A stretch of 64,000 nt of DNA, from positions 6,793,001 to 6,857,000 of the forward strand of contig NC_084725.1 in the NCBI RefSeq assembly GCF_033807575.1. The letters run 5' to 3'. The stretch's first letter is position 1. Every line of letters begins with the position of its first letter. The position numbers were made by a program, and so were the translations under genes. This document shows positions 12,416 through 22,339 of the stretch, one piece after another. The notes beneath the pieces are model-generated. The model was given only the letters and a program-made list of their open reading frames with translations, ran no database searches and was not told where the DNA came from. The stretch comes from Cydia pomonella (lineage: Eukaryota; Arthropoda; Insecta; Lepidoptera; Tortricidae).

Positions 12416-12654
12416 TGACGACCGGTCTGGCCTAGTGGGTAGTGATCCTGCCTATGAAGCCGATGGTCCCGGGTTCGAATCCCGGTAAGGGCATTTATTC
12501 GTGTCATGAGTGGGCATTTGTTCGTGTATATTTGTTCCTGAGTCATGGGTGTTTTCTATTTATATATACGTATGTATATCGTCACCTAGTACCCATAGTA
12601 CAAGCGTTGGGCTAGGTCGATCTGTGTAAGATTGCCCCCAAATATTTATTTCAC
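12416..12654 (+). mobile_element. tRNA-derived SINE
   Basis: A box-like TGGCCTAGTGGG (12,428) and B box GGTTCGAATCC (12,472) form an internal RNA polymerase III promoter with normal spacing. A non-tRNA body follows (GTCATGAGTGGGCATTTG ... TCACCTAGTACCCATAG) and it ends TTGCCCCCAAATATTTATTT. A reversed copy is at 22,340-22,596 and 3' pieces lie near 9425 and 45,515. It needs LINE enzymes to move. Confidence 0.85.
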
Positions 12655-12794
12655 TTATTTATTCCAAAACGTTTGTCAAATCTAACAAACCGTTGATAAT
12701 CGTTTGTCTCTAACCATCACTTTGACATTTTTCTTTGTTGGAGAGAAACAAAACTTAACAGAGGTTTGTAAGAGGATGCTAAGTTTTATGAATA

Positions 12795-12905
12795 AGTATA
12801 GTTCGTGCCAACAACGATGACGCGCAGATTTGTCAAATCTAACCTTTAACAACATAGCATTACGAGTCAAGCCACGCGTCGTCGTGAATGACGCGATCTA
12901 TAACA
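12795..12905 (+). repeat. Dispersed repeat, copy 1
   Basis: GACGCGCAGATTTGTCAAAT then CTAACCTTTAACAACATAGC recurs reversed at 46,625-46,745. No coding content. Confidence 0.55.
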
Positions 12906-13165
12906 GTGTACCGCTTAGGTACTAAAGTGGTAACCCTAAAAGCGAACGTCGTCAACCCTACAATGTGTGCTCCCGCGCAAGAGGTGTCGGGAATGCGGTC
13001 CGGTGTTGCCAATTAGTGGCGGAACGAATACGACCGGTCGCGCTGGGGTGGCCATGTCCGCATGTAGCTTAGATGGACCAATCCCAAACAAAAAAAATTA
13101 AAATTTACTGTGCAAGTAGGCTTCAAGGGCTCTTTAACAAGTCAATAGTTGTATTGACTAGTTGT

Positions 13166-13193
13166 GTTGTTATATATTTTTCACGTCACTATA
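13166..13193 (+). mobile_element. Left arm of MITE interrupted by a LINE
   Basis: GTTGTTATATATTTTTCACG followed by TCACTATA is the inverted match of the right end at 17,294-17,321. The last 14 bases (TTCACGTCACTATA, 13,180-13,193) are one copy of the LINE target duplication. Confidence 0.8.
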
Positions 13194-13209
13194 ATAATAA
13201 TAATAATAA
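13194..13209 (-). repeat. (TTA)n tail of the LINE
   Basis: Five to six ATA/TTA units at the 3' end of the element, next to the target duplication. Confidence 0.85.
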
Positions 13210-13313
13210 ACCTTTTTTATTCCTTAAATAAAGTATACAATATATTAAAAACATTTGTTTCTTTAAATTGTTGAAACTATGAAGAGTATGTATATGAATA
13301 TTTGATGTTTTAT

Positions 13314-15500
13314 TTAAGGTCCCGTTCGGGTAAAGGTCTCCTCCAAATTTTTCCAGACACTTCGGTCTTTGGCTTTCTCTGTCCAGTTTGTACCGGCTAC
13401 TTGATATATCTCATCTGCCCACCGTTCTTTTGGCCTTCCTTGTTTTCTCTTGCCTACTGGACCTTTCCAAGTTGTCGCTTTTAGTGTCCATCTTTTGTCA
13501 GAGTAGCGAGCTATGTGGCCTGCCCACTTCCATTTGAGGCGTTTAGCATGTTGTAAAGCGTCTATAACATTTGTGTTATTTCTAATGTCAATGTTTCTTT
13601 TCTTGTCTTTAAGTTTGATGTTCAGGATGCTCCGCTCCATAGCTCGTTGACAAATTTGAATTTTATGTTTTGTTTCTTCATTGTATATCCAGGTTTGGCT
13701 TGCATAGGTGAGGCAAGGAAGGAGGCACGAGTCCATAATCTTCTTTTTAGTTAAAAGAGGGAGACTAGATTTAAGTACTTCCTTGTAGGACCAGAACTTG
13801 TTCCATGAAAGGGTGATTCTTCGATCCAGCTCATCTATGTCTCTTGACTTTTTGAAAGATATCAGCTTCCCTAGGTATATATACTGATCTTCATAGTCTA
13901 GTTGTGTTCCATCAATCAATATAGGTGTCTTTTTACTATTAGTAATAATTTTTGTTTTGGAAGCATTAAGTCTTAGTCCAATATTGTTGCTAGCGGTGCT
14001 CAGTTCTTGTATCATATCTTTTAGTTGTTTTGCGGTTTCCGAGAAAATAGCTATATCGTCTGCAAAACGTAAATTGCTAAGAAATTTACCATCAACGTAG
14101 ATACCTTTTTTATTCCATTTCAAGGTTTTCATAATGTCTTGCAGGACTGCAATGAAAAGTTTTGGTGACAGGGGGTCGCCCTGCTCTACACCTCTACATA
14201 TTTTTATTTCTGGGCCTAGTCTATCCAACTTCACTCTGCTAACACTGTTACTATAAATGTTTTTTATTATTTCTATGTATTGTTTAGGTATATTCTGATG
14301 TTCTAATGCCTTCCATATGCTTTCATGGGATATTGAGTCAAAAGCCTTGGTATAATCGATAAACGCAATGTAAAGGGGTTTTTTTAGCTCCTCAAAATTT
14401 TCTATAATTTGTTGTGTTGTGTGAATATGATCGATGGTACAGTAGTTTTTTCTAAACCCCGCTTGCTCAATGGGCTGGTGTTGTTCGATGTTAGCCTCTA
14501 ATCTCTTTTCTATGCATGATGCGAATAGTTTATAGAGTGTCGGTAGTAGGCTGATTGGACGATAGTTGCTCACATCCTTCGGGTCTCCTTTTTTGTAAAG
14601 TAGTATTATTCTTGATTCTGCCCAGTTTGATGGTATTTTCCTGTCTCGCAATATTTTATTGAATAATAGGGTCAATGGTGTTACTAAAAGATATTTTCCT
14701 ATTTTTATACTTTCATTTGGAATGTTATCTTGGCCAGGGCTTTTATAATTTTTCAGGTTTTTAATTCTTTCAATAATTTCCTGTTCATCAAAAAGCTTAA
14801 TTGAAGCTGTAGGTGCAGGTGTTGAAGTCTGGCATGTTTTAGAACTATGGTTGTGATCATGGTACAGGTTCCTATAGAATTCTGTAGCTATATTAACTAT
14901 CTCCATTCTTGACTGTTGCTTTTTTACTACTGTATTTGTAGCTAGGTTTGGTATCCATTCCTTAGCCGTTGTCAGTTGTTTGTACGCTTTTTTCAAGCTG
15001 CCTGTTGTAGAAATATGTTTTTCTATGATTTGTTGTCTATGGTTAATATAGTCTTTTTTTGCTAACTTGTTAGTTTCTTTATAGAGTCTAGATAATTTCT
15101 CCCGATCACTATTGGTTTTTGGCTTCTTCTTCAGTAGCTCTGAACGTTTTTTTATCATGTTTCTAGTTTCTGCAGAGAAGATAGTGTGTTGCTTGTGTGT
15201 TTTAACTAGTGCTGTGTCACTAAGACTGTTGCTGATAGCTTTTTCAATTTTTTTGTAGTATGTATTTATGTCCTCAGTTTCGATTAGTTGCAAGTTCTCT
15301 ACTTCTTTTTCTAATGATTTCAAAAAAAAAATTTGTCCTTCTTCATTATTCAGTTGAGATGTGGTGTTGTTGAAGTGTTTTCTACTTAGGCCCCTTGCTT
15401 TAAGTAAATATGTTCCTCGTACAAGTCTGTGGTCACTGGAGTAGTTCGGTATATTTATAATTTCTATGTTTGTAAACTGTCTGGTACAATTGCTCAGCAT
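13314..15500 (-). CDS. LINE ORF2, reverse transcriptase part (728 codons)
   Basis: This is the downstream part of ORF2. It polymerises cDNA from the element's RNA at the nicked chromosomal target. The visible reverse-transcriptase blocks come in order: ILLYKKGDPKDVSNYRPISL, then GVEQGDPLSPKLF (about residue 436), then the catalytic FADDIAIFS (about residue 478; the DD pair binds metal). The C-terminal region has WKWAGHIARYSDKRW and GRPKERWADEI. The open frame starts at a methionine that is really internal: the sequence just upstream of it on the minus strand reads as the end of the endonuclease domain in this same frame. The true ORF2 start is therefore in the 15,494-16,438 frame, one base out of phase. 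No stop codon interrupts the 728 codons, which implies a recent insertion. Confidence 0.93.
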   Translation of the reverse strand: MLSNCTRQFTNIEIINIPNYSSDHRLVRGTYLLKARGLSRKHFNNTTSQLNNEEGQIFFLKSLEKEVENLQLIETEDINTYYKKIEKAISNSLSDTALVKTHKQHTIFSAETRNMIKKRSELLKKKPKTNSDREKLSRLYKETNKLAKKDYINHRQQIIEKHISTTGSLKKAYKQLTTAKEWIPNLATNTVVKKQQSRMEIVNIATEFYRNLYHDHNHSSKTCQTSTPAPTASIKLFDEQEIIERIKNLKNYKSPGQDNIPNESIKIGKYLLVTPLTLLFNKILRDRKIPSNWAESRIILLYKKGDPKDVSNYRPISLLPTLYKLFASCIEKRLEANIEQHQPIEQAGFRKNYCTIDHIHTTQQIIENFEELKKPLYIAFIDYTKAFDSISHESIWKALEHQNIPKQYIEIIKNIYSNSVSRVKLDRLGPEIKICRGVEQGDPLSPKLFIAVLQDIMKTLKWNKKGIYVDGKFLSNLRFADDIAIFSETAKQLKDMIQELSTASNNIGLRLNASKTKIITNSKKTPILIDGTQLDYEDQYIYLGKLISFKKSRDIDELDRRITLSWNKFWSYKEVLKSSLPLLTKKKIMDSCLLPCLTYASQTWIYNEETKHKIQICQRAMERSILNIKLKDKKRNIDIRNNTNVIDALQHAKRLKWKWAGHIARYSDKRWTLKATTWKGPVGKRKQGRPKERWADEIYQVAGTNWTEKAKDRSVWKNLEETFTRTGP

Positions 15501-16438
15501 ATAATCAATTTGATTTTTATGTAGCCCATTTGGTGAAACCCATGTCCATAGGGTCTTTTCCTTTTATTAAACTGGGAGTTAAGGATTTTTAAGTTTTTTT
15601 CCAAGGCATATTGTAAGAGTGTCTCACCTCTATGGTTTCTGGATCCATAGCAAAAAGGACCCATAACACTTTCTTCTCCTGGTTTTCTTTTTCCAATTTT
15701 TGCATTGAAATCCCCCATTAGAATAATATTCTTACTTGTAAGGTCCTCTGTAGCTCTTAGTTGTTCATAGAATTGTTTGATTTCGTTATCTGAGGCGTCT
15801 GATGTTGGTGCATAGGCTTGTATTAGGGAAATTTCTGTTTCATTGAACTTTAAGTTTAAAATGCAAACTCTCTCTGATATTCCATTGTAGCTCAGTATAT
15901 TTTTTTTAAATTTACTTCTGATTAGGAAACCTACTCCATACCTTCCTTGTGTTTGACCCGTATGGCAAAATATATAGTCTTCATCTTCTAGAATCTTATT
16001 TTCCGATCTTCTAACTTCTGATAGTCCCACTATATCATGTTTAATGTTAGTTAGGGCTTCTCTGAGTAATAACATTCTTTGAGGTGACAGTAAAGATCTC
16101 ACATTGTATGTGCAGATATGTATTGTTGGAGGGTTTTCGTCTAGTACTCCCTCGGGGACCGGCCGTGTTGGGAGACCATTATGATTTTGTGCTTTGTAGG
16201 GTTGTGTTTTTCCGGTTTCTGGCGGTGTTGTGCTAGTTTGTGTACATGTGTTTTTCAGATATTTGGTTTGATTTCTCTCGCATAATTTGAAAGGCATCTT
16301 TTTTTTGCACTTTTGGAGTGTTTTGACTTTGAAAATGGTTTTGAAATTGGCTTTTTGGGCTCGGAGTTGCTGGTCGTTTTCTCTTTTCGCTGTCCTTTTT
16401 AGCACATACCTCTTTTTCTTTTCTTTGTTGTAGAGCAA
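15494..16438 (-). CDS. LINE ORF2, AP-like endonuclease part (frameshifted)
   Basis: Upstream part of ORF2, an apurinic/apyrimidinic-type endonuclease of the exonuclease-endonuclease-phosphatase fold that nicks the target strand. Visible motifs are CTYNVRSLL (about residue 108), LSEVRRSENK, YGVGFLIRS, and GDFNAKIG (about residue 241), all standard for LINE endonucleases. The first ~100 residues are basic and overlap ORF1 by about 206 bases in another frame, so the real start may lie further downstream. Near 15,555-15,570 the conserved tryptophan-rich motif continues in the reverse-transcriptase frame, and this frame runs on through unrelated residues to a stop. A single-base indel is the simplest explanation, either a real mutation or a sequence error. 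Confidence 0.88.
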   Translation of the reverse strand: MLYNKEKKKRYVLKRTAKRENDQQLRAQKANFKTIFKVKTLQKCKKKMPFKLCERNQTKYLKNTCTQTSTTPPETGKTQPYKAQNHNGLPTRPVPEGVLDENPPTIHICTYNVRSLLSPQRMLLLREALTNIKHDIVGLSEVRRSENKILEDEDYIFCHTGQTQGRYGVGFLIRSKFKKNILSYNGISERVCILNLKFNETEISLIQAYAPTSDASDNEIKQFYEQLRATEDLTSKNIILMGDFNAKIGKRKPGEESVMGPFCYGSRNHRGETLLQYALEKNLKILNSQFNKRKRPYGHGFHQMGYIKIKLIIC

Positions 16439-16979
16439 TTCTTGTTAGGTCTTGGGTAATGTATGTATTAGTTTTCATCTTCTTTTTATTTTTTAAAATT
16501 TGAATCTTTTTCTGGAGAGTCGTGGTGGCTAGTAGGATTGGTCTATTTTTGCTTCCGTCTTGACTTTTTTTGCCCAGCCTTTGAAGTCTGTCAATTTCCT
16601 CACTTCCGAGATTCACATCTAGCTTGCTTATCGTTGAAATAACCAGGGTTTTTAAACTTTCGTGGTTTTCTTCCTCTGGCTCAGTCAGTCCGTGGATAAG
16701 AAGGTTGTTTCGTTTACTGTTTGCTTCAAGAAACTGTAGTTTTCGGTTTAAATTTTCCATTTCACTTCGTAGTTTGTTATTTTCTTCGATAAGTGGTTGT
16801 ATTTTTTCATCTACTTTTTTTAAAACGGCTTGCGTAATGTTTTCGGTTATCGTATTCGTTTGTATATTCAACTGCTCTGTCATTTTTGTCAACAGAAGTG
16901 ACATCTCCGGTGATAGTTGCCCTTCCATGATTGACGTGAAACGAAACGTAGTATTGTATTTCCGAACGAAACTTGTCAA
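16233..16979 (-). CDS. LINE ORF1, coiled-coil RNA-binding protein (248 codons)
   Basis: ORF1 product, expected to bind the element RNA and form the retrotransposition particle. From the N-terminus: a heptad-rich stretch (about residues 20-90, including LIEENNKLRSEMENLNRKL) likely to form a coiled coil; then NNLLIHGLTEPEEENHESL, resembling the start of the RRM-like core of L1-type ORF1 proteins; then a basic region with RPILLATTTLQKKIQILKNK and a lysine-rich tail. I see no CCHC zinc knuckle. I chose the methionine at 16,979; an in-frame upstream methionine near 16,928 is internal, so nothing longer is better supported. It overlaps ORF2 by about 206 bases, an arrangement that would need reinitiation or an internal ORF2 start. 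Confidence 0.8.
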   Translation of the reverse strand: MTSFVRKYNTTFRFTSIMEGQLSPEMSLLLTKMTEQLNIQTNTITENITQAVLKKVDEKIQPLIEENNKLRSEMENLNRKLQFLEANSKRNNLLIHGLTEPEEENHESLKTLVISTISKLDVNLGSEEIDRLQRLGKKSQDGSKNRPILLATTTLQKKIQILKNKKKMKTNTYITQDLTRIALQQRKEKEVCAKKDSEKRKRPATPSPKSQFQNHFQSQNTPKVQKKDAFQIMREKSNQISEKHMYTN

Positions 16980-17235
16980 CGCTTATGTTGGTAGACTTGG
17001 GAGTGTTGTTGACAGCTAACCACAATAACCAGTTCACTTTTCCACTTAGATTTTATCACTATATCGCCTTTTATTTTATGTTGTGAAGCGATAAATCGGT
17101 AAATCCGCGCACAAATATGGTTTTTAACAGCAATATTATGCCTTTCGGCTACTTTTTCGCACTAAAACTGAATATTTTCGGGGAGCGATTTGCAAAGCGT
17201 TTGACGTTTTTGACACCGGAACCGGAACCTCCACG

Positions 17236-17321
17236 TTCACGTCACTATACATAATTATAATGTCACTGTAAATGTTGATTTACAGTGACATTATATAGTG
17301 ACGTGAAAAATACATAACAAC
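17236..17321 (+). mobile_element. Right part of MITE interrupted by the LINE
   Basis: It starts with the second target-duplication copy, then folds back on itself: ATAATGTCACTGTAAAT and ATTTACAGTGACATTAT flank a GTTG loop, and TAGTGACGTGAAAAATAC leads to ATAACAAC. Without the LINE the MITE would be a palindrome of about 100 bp. Confidence 0.8.
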
Positions 17322-18551
17322 ATTTATGAATACAATCATCAATCATCGTCCTCATCATTATTATAAATATCTGAGATTGTAGTGTGTTGTATTTTGTTTT
17401 AACTTTTATGGATTAATTGTTATTATTATATTATTTTTATTCGTTATTTTATAGTATTTTGCATGCCGGTTTTTGATAAATTTTGTGTTTCTTAAAGATA
17501 GCTGGCCAGACTACATCACATCTTATATGTAAGTAATCTTATAACGTAACGCGACGCACATAAACAACAAAATCCGGCGTTGCTTTGATCGCAATTTAAA
17601 AGGGTATATCTCTAGTAAAGATGCAGTTGACTCAAAATTTTAGTCGTAAGACAAAAGCATTCTAACTTAGTTATTACTTTTAATGCCAATACCTGCTTGA
17701 GTTTATGATAGACCAAATGCTTTACTTTCCAAAGTTTGTACGGTTTTTGTTTCGGACACGTCACTTTTGACACCGACATATCTAATCCATAACGTATCTT
17801 TAGCAAATGTGTGACGTAACTTAAAGTTCGAATCGGGCGGTAAGTATACTTGTATGTGGACATGTCGGTTTACAACTTTAACATGGTAACCCTACATCAG
17901 CTTATTATTATCGATGGGTATTATGATTTTCTGCAGCCTTCGTAATGCTTATTAATAATGTGGGATTTGGCTCTGGGCTGTACACACATCGCGGTCCAAC
18001 AACTCCGCACACTCAGGACTGAAACGTCACATGCCACTATGAAACTTGTAGAGACATACGACCTTTTATATTCAAGTTACCGGTATATTTCAGAGTCACT
18101 TTAGCGAAGAAGTATCTTAGCAAGGTTTTGACGAAATGCAACCTTGTTACTTACCGCTATGGTTCGAATTCCAATAGGATTAGTTTTATGAGAATTTGCG
18201 AAAGTTATACCTTGTTTTAATCCGTGTGAAGGACGAACTTGCAGATATTATGTTCGAAATGATAATTTTATGAATAGTAAAAGTTGTATTGATGTTATTA
18301 GTGACTTAGGATGTTTCGGAACAGAGCGGAGTTATGTTTGTCTCTGTTTATTTACAAGAGGTATTAAAGGCTTTAAGTTGATGATAGGCTTAATGCTTGC
18401 TTCTGTACTAAATAAATAGCAAACATAATAAATACTAAGTATCCTAATAAAATGCAGAGGGTTTTGGTAAGGACTCCCTTTTTGAGTCCTGTTTTTTTAA
18501 TAGGTAAGTACTGTGTTTTTTTCAGTATCATGAAAACTTGTTAGTGAACTC
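17322..18551. other. Intergenic, no gene
   Basis: AT-rich, no supported feature. An 83-codon minus-strand frame at 17,612-17,863 has no recognisable motif. Confidence 0.5.
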
Positions 18552-18730
18552 CCATTTTTTAGGGTTCCGTACACAAAGGGTAAAAAAGGATCTTATTACT
18601 AAAACTCTGCTGTCCGTCTCTGTCCGTCTGTGACCAGGCTGCATCTTATGAACTGAGATAGTTAGACAGTTATTTCACAGATGATGTATTTCTGTTGCCG
18701 CTATAACAACAAATACTAAAATCGTATTAA
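18552..18730 (+). repeat. GGGTTCCGTAC repeat, truncated copy
   Basis: Opens TTTTTAGGGTTCCGTACAC and runs to CGCTATAACAACAAATACTA. It matches the first part of the fuller copy at 38,832-39,110; the 3' part is missing. Confidence 0.7.
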
Positions 18731-19434
18731 GATAGAAAAGGCTCGAAATTCCGAGTAGAAATAACATATTTTTTCCAAATTTAAATTATGTTCACACTTT
18801 TCGTAAAACGACCCCTGTGACTTAAATAAATAAAATCCTACTCTTTATTGCACATCTCAATAAAATATTCGTTTTCAGGAAAAACACCAACACAAAGTAA
18901 TACACATACAATCCTTAATATGACCTGTTTTATAACACATTAAATAATCGTATTGCATTTAACTTAAGCATAATCCGACAACGTTATATTAAGCCTAAGC
19001 GTTTCAAAATTAAAATAATGATTACGATTCCGTTTTATTCTAAATAACCGTTTAAACAAATGTAGGTTTAACATACCGCCCATATATTATAAGATAAGAT
19101 TGAGTTAATGCTCAGTAAATGGGGTTTAGCACACAAACCACTGCATCCAGTAAACATTTCTTTTATTACACCGATACACCGTATTATATAAGTGTACAAA
19201 ATAATAACTATTGTACAGTCGAGTACACAGATATCTTTACAACCCAACATTTCAAATATATGTCAACGCGACCTTAAAGTCAGTGTCATAGAGGCGTGTA
19301 AATATATTATTGGCATCTCGGCTTGAAAAGATGTTGGTGACGTCGACTGTACTATTAGAACAAATTAAATTATTTTTAGAAAATATTTCAATTTGTTTTT
19401 ATTCCAAGTAGTAACACTACTATATAAATTATAA
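18731..19434. other. Intergenic, no gene
   Basis: AT-rich sequence without a recognised feature. Confidence 0.45.
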
Positions 19435-19484
19435 ACTGAAATGTCATACACCAAGAAAAAGTGACCAAGGTCTCCAGGGCCCAA

Positions 19485-19838
19485 GGTGTGCCCTAGGGGG
19501 CGCCGTAAACCTTCAGTAATGCGAGTATACCTCAAGAGAGGTATGGGCATTGTGAATGCCATCTCGCCTTGTGTGGTAGGGCACAGCACAACGGATATCA
19601 TTCTAGACCTAGAGCGGAGCCCAACTGGGGAAGTACCTCCACCTTACAGAAAACCGCAGCCAAATAACACTAGACAGCCGGTGAGTAAGGTTGCCAGAGC
19701 TCATCGAGGGGAGGGGGGAATGCTAGGGTCGGCAACGCGCATGTGACTCCTCTGGAGTTGCAGGCGTACATAGGCTACGGAGACTGCTTACCATCAGGCG
19801 GGCCGTATGCTTGTTTGCCACCGACGTAGTATAAAAAA
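19485..19838 (+). mobile_element. LINE 3'-end family, longer copy
   Basis: It starts GGTGTGCCCTAGGGGGCGCC, continues through CTTGTGTGGTAGGGCACAGC and GGGGAAGTACCTCCACCTTA, and ends with the GACGTAGTAT A-tail. The 5' half recurs at 62,402-62,618 and the 3' half at 1520-1640. A short frame (MRVYLKRGMGIVNAISPCVV) crosses it and may be the end of the parent ORF2. Confidence 0.65.
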
Positions 19839-19888
19839 AAAGGTAAGAAATGCATATATGTACTTGGAAAAATTCGACTAATGCTGCC

Positions 19889-19967
19889 GTGACCCCGGTG
19901 GCCGAGTGGCTCAAGCACCTGCCGCGATAGCAGAGGACGCTGGTTCGTTTCCAGCCTGGGGCACTTT
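19889..19967 (+). mobile_element. tRNA-like SINE head
   Basis: A box-like TGGCCGAGTGG (19,899) and B box-like GGTTCGTTTCC (19,942) with ACCCCGGTGG before them look like a Leu/Ser-type tRNA descendant. The B box departs from GGTTCRANTCC, and acceptor-stem pairing is poor, so I do not call a functional tRNA. TTTTT follows at once and could end Pol III transcription. Confidence 0.65.
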
Positions 19968-20033
19968 TTCTTGGTATATGACATTTATTTCAGTTTAGTA
20001 ACTATTGTGTTGCTTACATAAGGATGATTAGAC

Positions 20034-20290
20034 CCGGGTATTTTCATTGATATTTGTCAGTTTGAAAATGAATGGCTCCATACATCCCATGACTGGAGCA
20101 AAAAACCATAGTTTTAATTGGTCAATAATATTGAAACCAATTGCAGTAGCTTTCATTAAATACATAGAAAACATAATGGACGAATTGGACATTGAACTTT
20201 TATAGCGTAAAGCGGTATAAACTTTACAGGTGTCGTGTCGGTGAAATATCAAAAATACTCCAATCTCTTAAATGTCCCATGATTGGTGCC
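20034..20290 (+). pseudogene. Copy 1 of an unrecognised coding-like repeat (MNGSIHPMTGAK)
   Basis: In one plus-strand frame the stretch reads like FVSLKMNGSIHPMTGAKNHS, then FNWSIILKPIAVAFIKYIEN, then a stop at the codon after DIELL. The same peptide pattern appears in both arms at 40.1-40.8 kb. I do not recognise the family. In-frame stops show this copy is dead. Confidence 0.5.
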
Positions 20291-21244
20291 GTTAACATAA
20301 TCAATGTATCGTTGATATTAGTGTGAGCGAGATGTTATAGAAAGTAAGTTATGCAGAATTTAGCGAATATGTCAGTTTGGCTCTGCTAGGGCAGTCGTGG
20401 TAAGGCTTTGGCTCGAATTCGTGAGTGACACCGCTGAGCTAGCACCATTCTTAGTAAGGCCCATCCTTATATGTCAATGGCTCTAGAGCTATTTTAAAAC
20501 ACAAATCATAAAAAATATGCAACATATTTACATTTCCACGTATCTTAAAGTGTCTATAATTGCAAAATGGCTCACATTAGTGCGTTTAGCATGACTATAC
20601 CATCGTCACGGTGACTGATCAATTTTAAACTTTGTGTCAAAGATATAAAGTCTACTTGTGGCTAGTAAAGTTTTGCTTAGTAGACATATGTAAGTAACCA
20701 AACATCAACCTTATTACCAAAACGTAAGGTGTAACTATGTTCAGGTAAAATCATGTTAGTACTCGAATAAGTTAAACGTCACAGCGAACACGTTATGCAG
20801 CTTAAACGCCATTAAAGAAGAAAAAGAAGCGAAAATAACTGGCCGGACGCGTCCGTGCGTGGGGAAAAGAAAAAAGTTCAAAATGGGGTAGGCGCGAACT
20901 GTAGTGCGAGTGTGGGTTCAGTGGATTCGCAATTGAGATTTTTTTGCTATTTTTTTATATGTGACCTATATGCCACTTTTGTGTTCTTTCTAGTCAGGAT
21001 CGCGAGCCCTTTTCATCCTTACAGGAAAAAAAGGTTATAAGAAAAGAAATTTTCAAACCTTTTTATTACCGCTATACAAAGTATGGGAAAATGGTATGAC
21101 ATTAGGAAAAAACTCTAGGATTTTTTTATCCCATTAGGATCGGAAGAGCTCATGGTTCTGAGTAGAAATAACACAATTAAAAAAAAAAACAATATTATTG
21201 AAAGTGGAATTTTATTAAAGAAACGCCCAAATTTCATTGATTAT
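20291..21244. other. Intergenic, no gene
   Basis: No supported feature; frames of up to about 60 codons only. Confidence 0.45.
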
Positions 21245-21400
21245 TTGTACTTTTTTTATGATATAGGAGGTAAACGAGCAGACTAATTGCCTGACAATTA
21301 CCATATGAGTGTACGCGGCCGGCAACCCCGTTTCTCACCGAGATTTGTATAGTGCTTTGCTCAGACTTCCAATGAAAAAAAAAATAGTCAATTTGTTTTA
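21245..21400. repeat. Dispersed repeat fragment
   Basis: TTTTTTATGATATAGGAGGT then AACGAGCAGACTAATTGCCT is a short lepidopteran repeat I recognise; strand of the parent unknown. Confidence 0.5.
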
Positions 21401-22054
21401 TTCGTAGGTTTACGCAACTAAAAACAAATTACGAATCTACTATTATTTGGTGGTTGAATGTCAAGACGTTGAGTCACAATTTGATGTTTAAAAACAAAAG
21501 AAGGTTGCTTTACAGCTGCTGTACACCTAGGTGTGTAAGGCTGTATGAAATTCCTTTAAAATCATCTTCACTCGTCGCACCGGATACGTAGTATTTCCGG
21601 ACCTAATTTGAAGTAAATCATTTCATTACAAGTTTGAGAAAAGATCATTTTTCTCACTGCAGATCCCTAAAAAAGGCAAAAAGGTGTGAGCGAGAGGTGT
21701 GATTTGTGTGCTTCTTCGCGCCCACCGATAAGAGGTTGTAAATCGATAACAATTCGATTGCAGAATAAAAATATGTTGTTTTCAACGAGTAGTAATTAAA
21801 TTATCTGCTACAAGATTGGATGCCATTTATATGGCCACCGGGGGCATTCTGCCGGTAATTTTAAAAAGGACGTATGTGCCATATAAAGATAATGCTTGTG
21901 TTCCTTTTTTAAATTTAATTAAGTATAAAGCTTTGTAACATGTAGAAGATGTTCGATACGTTTTAAAGCGATTTTGATCTACAATTTTTATCACTTCGAA
22001 CTTTAATGTCTGGAATAAATGATTTTAGTTTTGCAATATCAAGATCTTTTTTTT

Positions 22055-22275
22055 CAGCCTGTTAGAGTGCCCACTGCTGGGCACAGGCCTCCCCTCTTTC
22101 TCTCCATTTGGTCCTATCCAATGCACACTCCGCCACTCTTTACAAAATGCATCAAGGTCGTCCCTCCATCTCCGTTTTGGTCTTCCACTGCCCCGAGATC
22201 CATCCTGTGGGACCCAGTCTGTGGCTAGTTTGGTCTAGCGCTCCGGGTGCATTCTGCAGACGTGTCCTGCCTCGT
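22055..22275 (-). pseudogene. C-terminal fragment of an RTE-like LINE
   Basis: On the minus strand, 22,275-22,055 reads as a decayed GHVCRMHPER then ATDWVPQDGSRGSGRPKRRW then RDDLDAFCKEWRSVHW. This is the RTE-type carboxy-terminal pattern (GHV-R ... GRP--RW-DD). The sequence ends AGGCCTGTGCCCAGCAGTGG before a short A-rich stretch, again an RTE 3' signature. It is related in type to, but distinct from, the fragment at 3208-3477. Confidence 0.7.
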
Positions 22276-22339
22276 CCTACTTTAGCGATTATACTGAAAT
22301 TAAATTAAATAGAAATGTTGACATGATTCAGATTTTCTT

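Larger units (their letters stand above)
13194..17235 (-). mobile_element. Nearly full-length non-LTR retrotransposon (LINE)
   Basis: A 4.04-kb element on the minus strand has a 5' leader (17,235-16,980), ORF1, ORF2 encoding endonuclease and reverse transcriptase, and a (TTA)n 3' tail at 13,194-13,209. It is bracketed by the 14-bp direct repeat TTCACGTCACTATA (13,180-13,193 and 17,236-17,249), a target-site duplication made by target-primed reverse transcription. The microsatellite-type tail rather than poly(A), and the C-terminal W-GHIAR ... GRP--RW motif, fit RTE- or CR1-related clades. The coiled-coil ORF1 with an L1-like core argues against a plain RTE, so clade is open. One frameshift splits ORF2; otherwise it looks young. 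Confidence 0.9.
19435..19996. repeat. Composite repeat with inverted ends
   Basis: TGAAATGTCATACACCAAG (from about 19,438) is the near-exact inverse of CTTGGTATATGACATTT (from about 19,970), so a 25-30 bp inverted pair encloses a LINE 3' end and a tRNA-like SINE. It may be two opposed SINE tails rather than one mobile unit. Confidence 0.5.

Noticed and set aside
12428..12488. Functional tRNA gene from good A and B boxes
   Set aside because: It continues into a conserved SINE body with another copy at 22,340-22,596.
16624..17019. 131-codon plus-strand frame
   Set aside because: Antisense shadow of LINE ORF1.
19889..19967. Functional tRNA gene
   Set aside because: B box departs from consensus, acceptor stem does not pair, and it sits next to a repeat tail; SINE is the better call.
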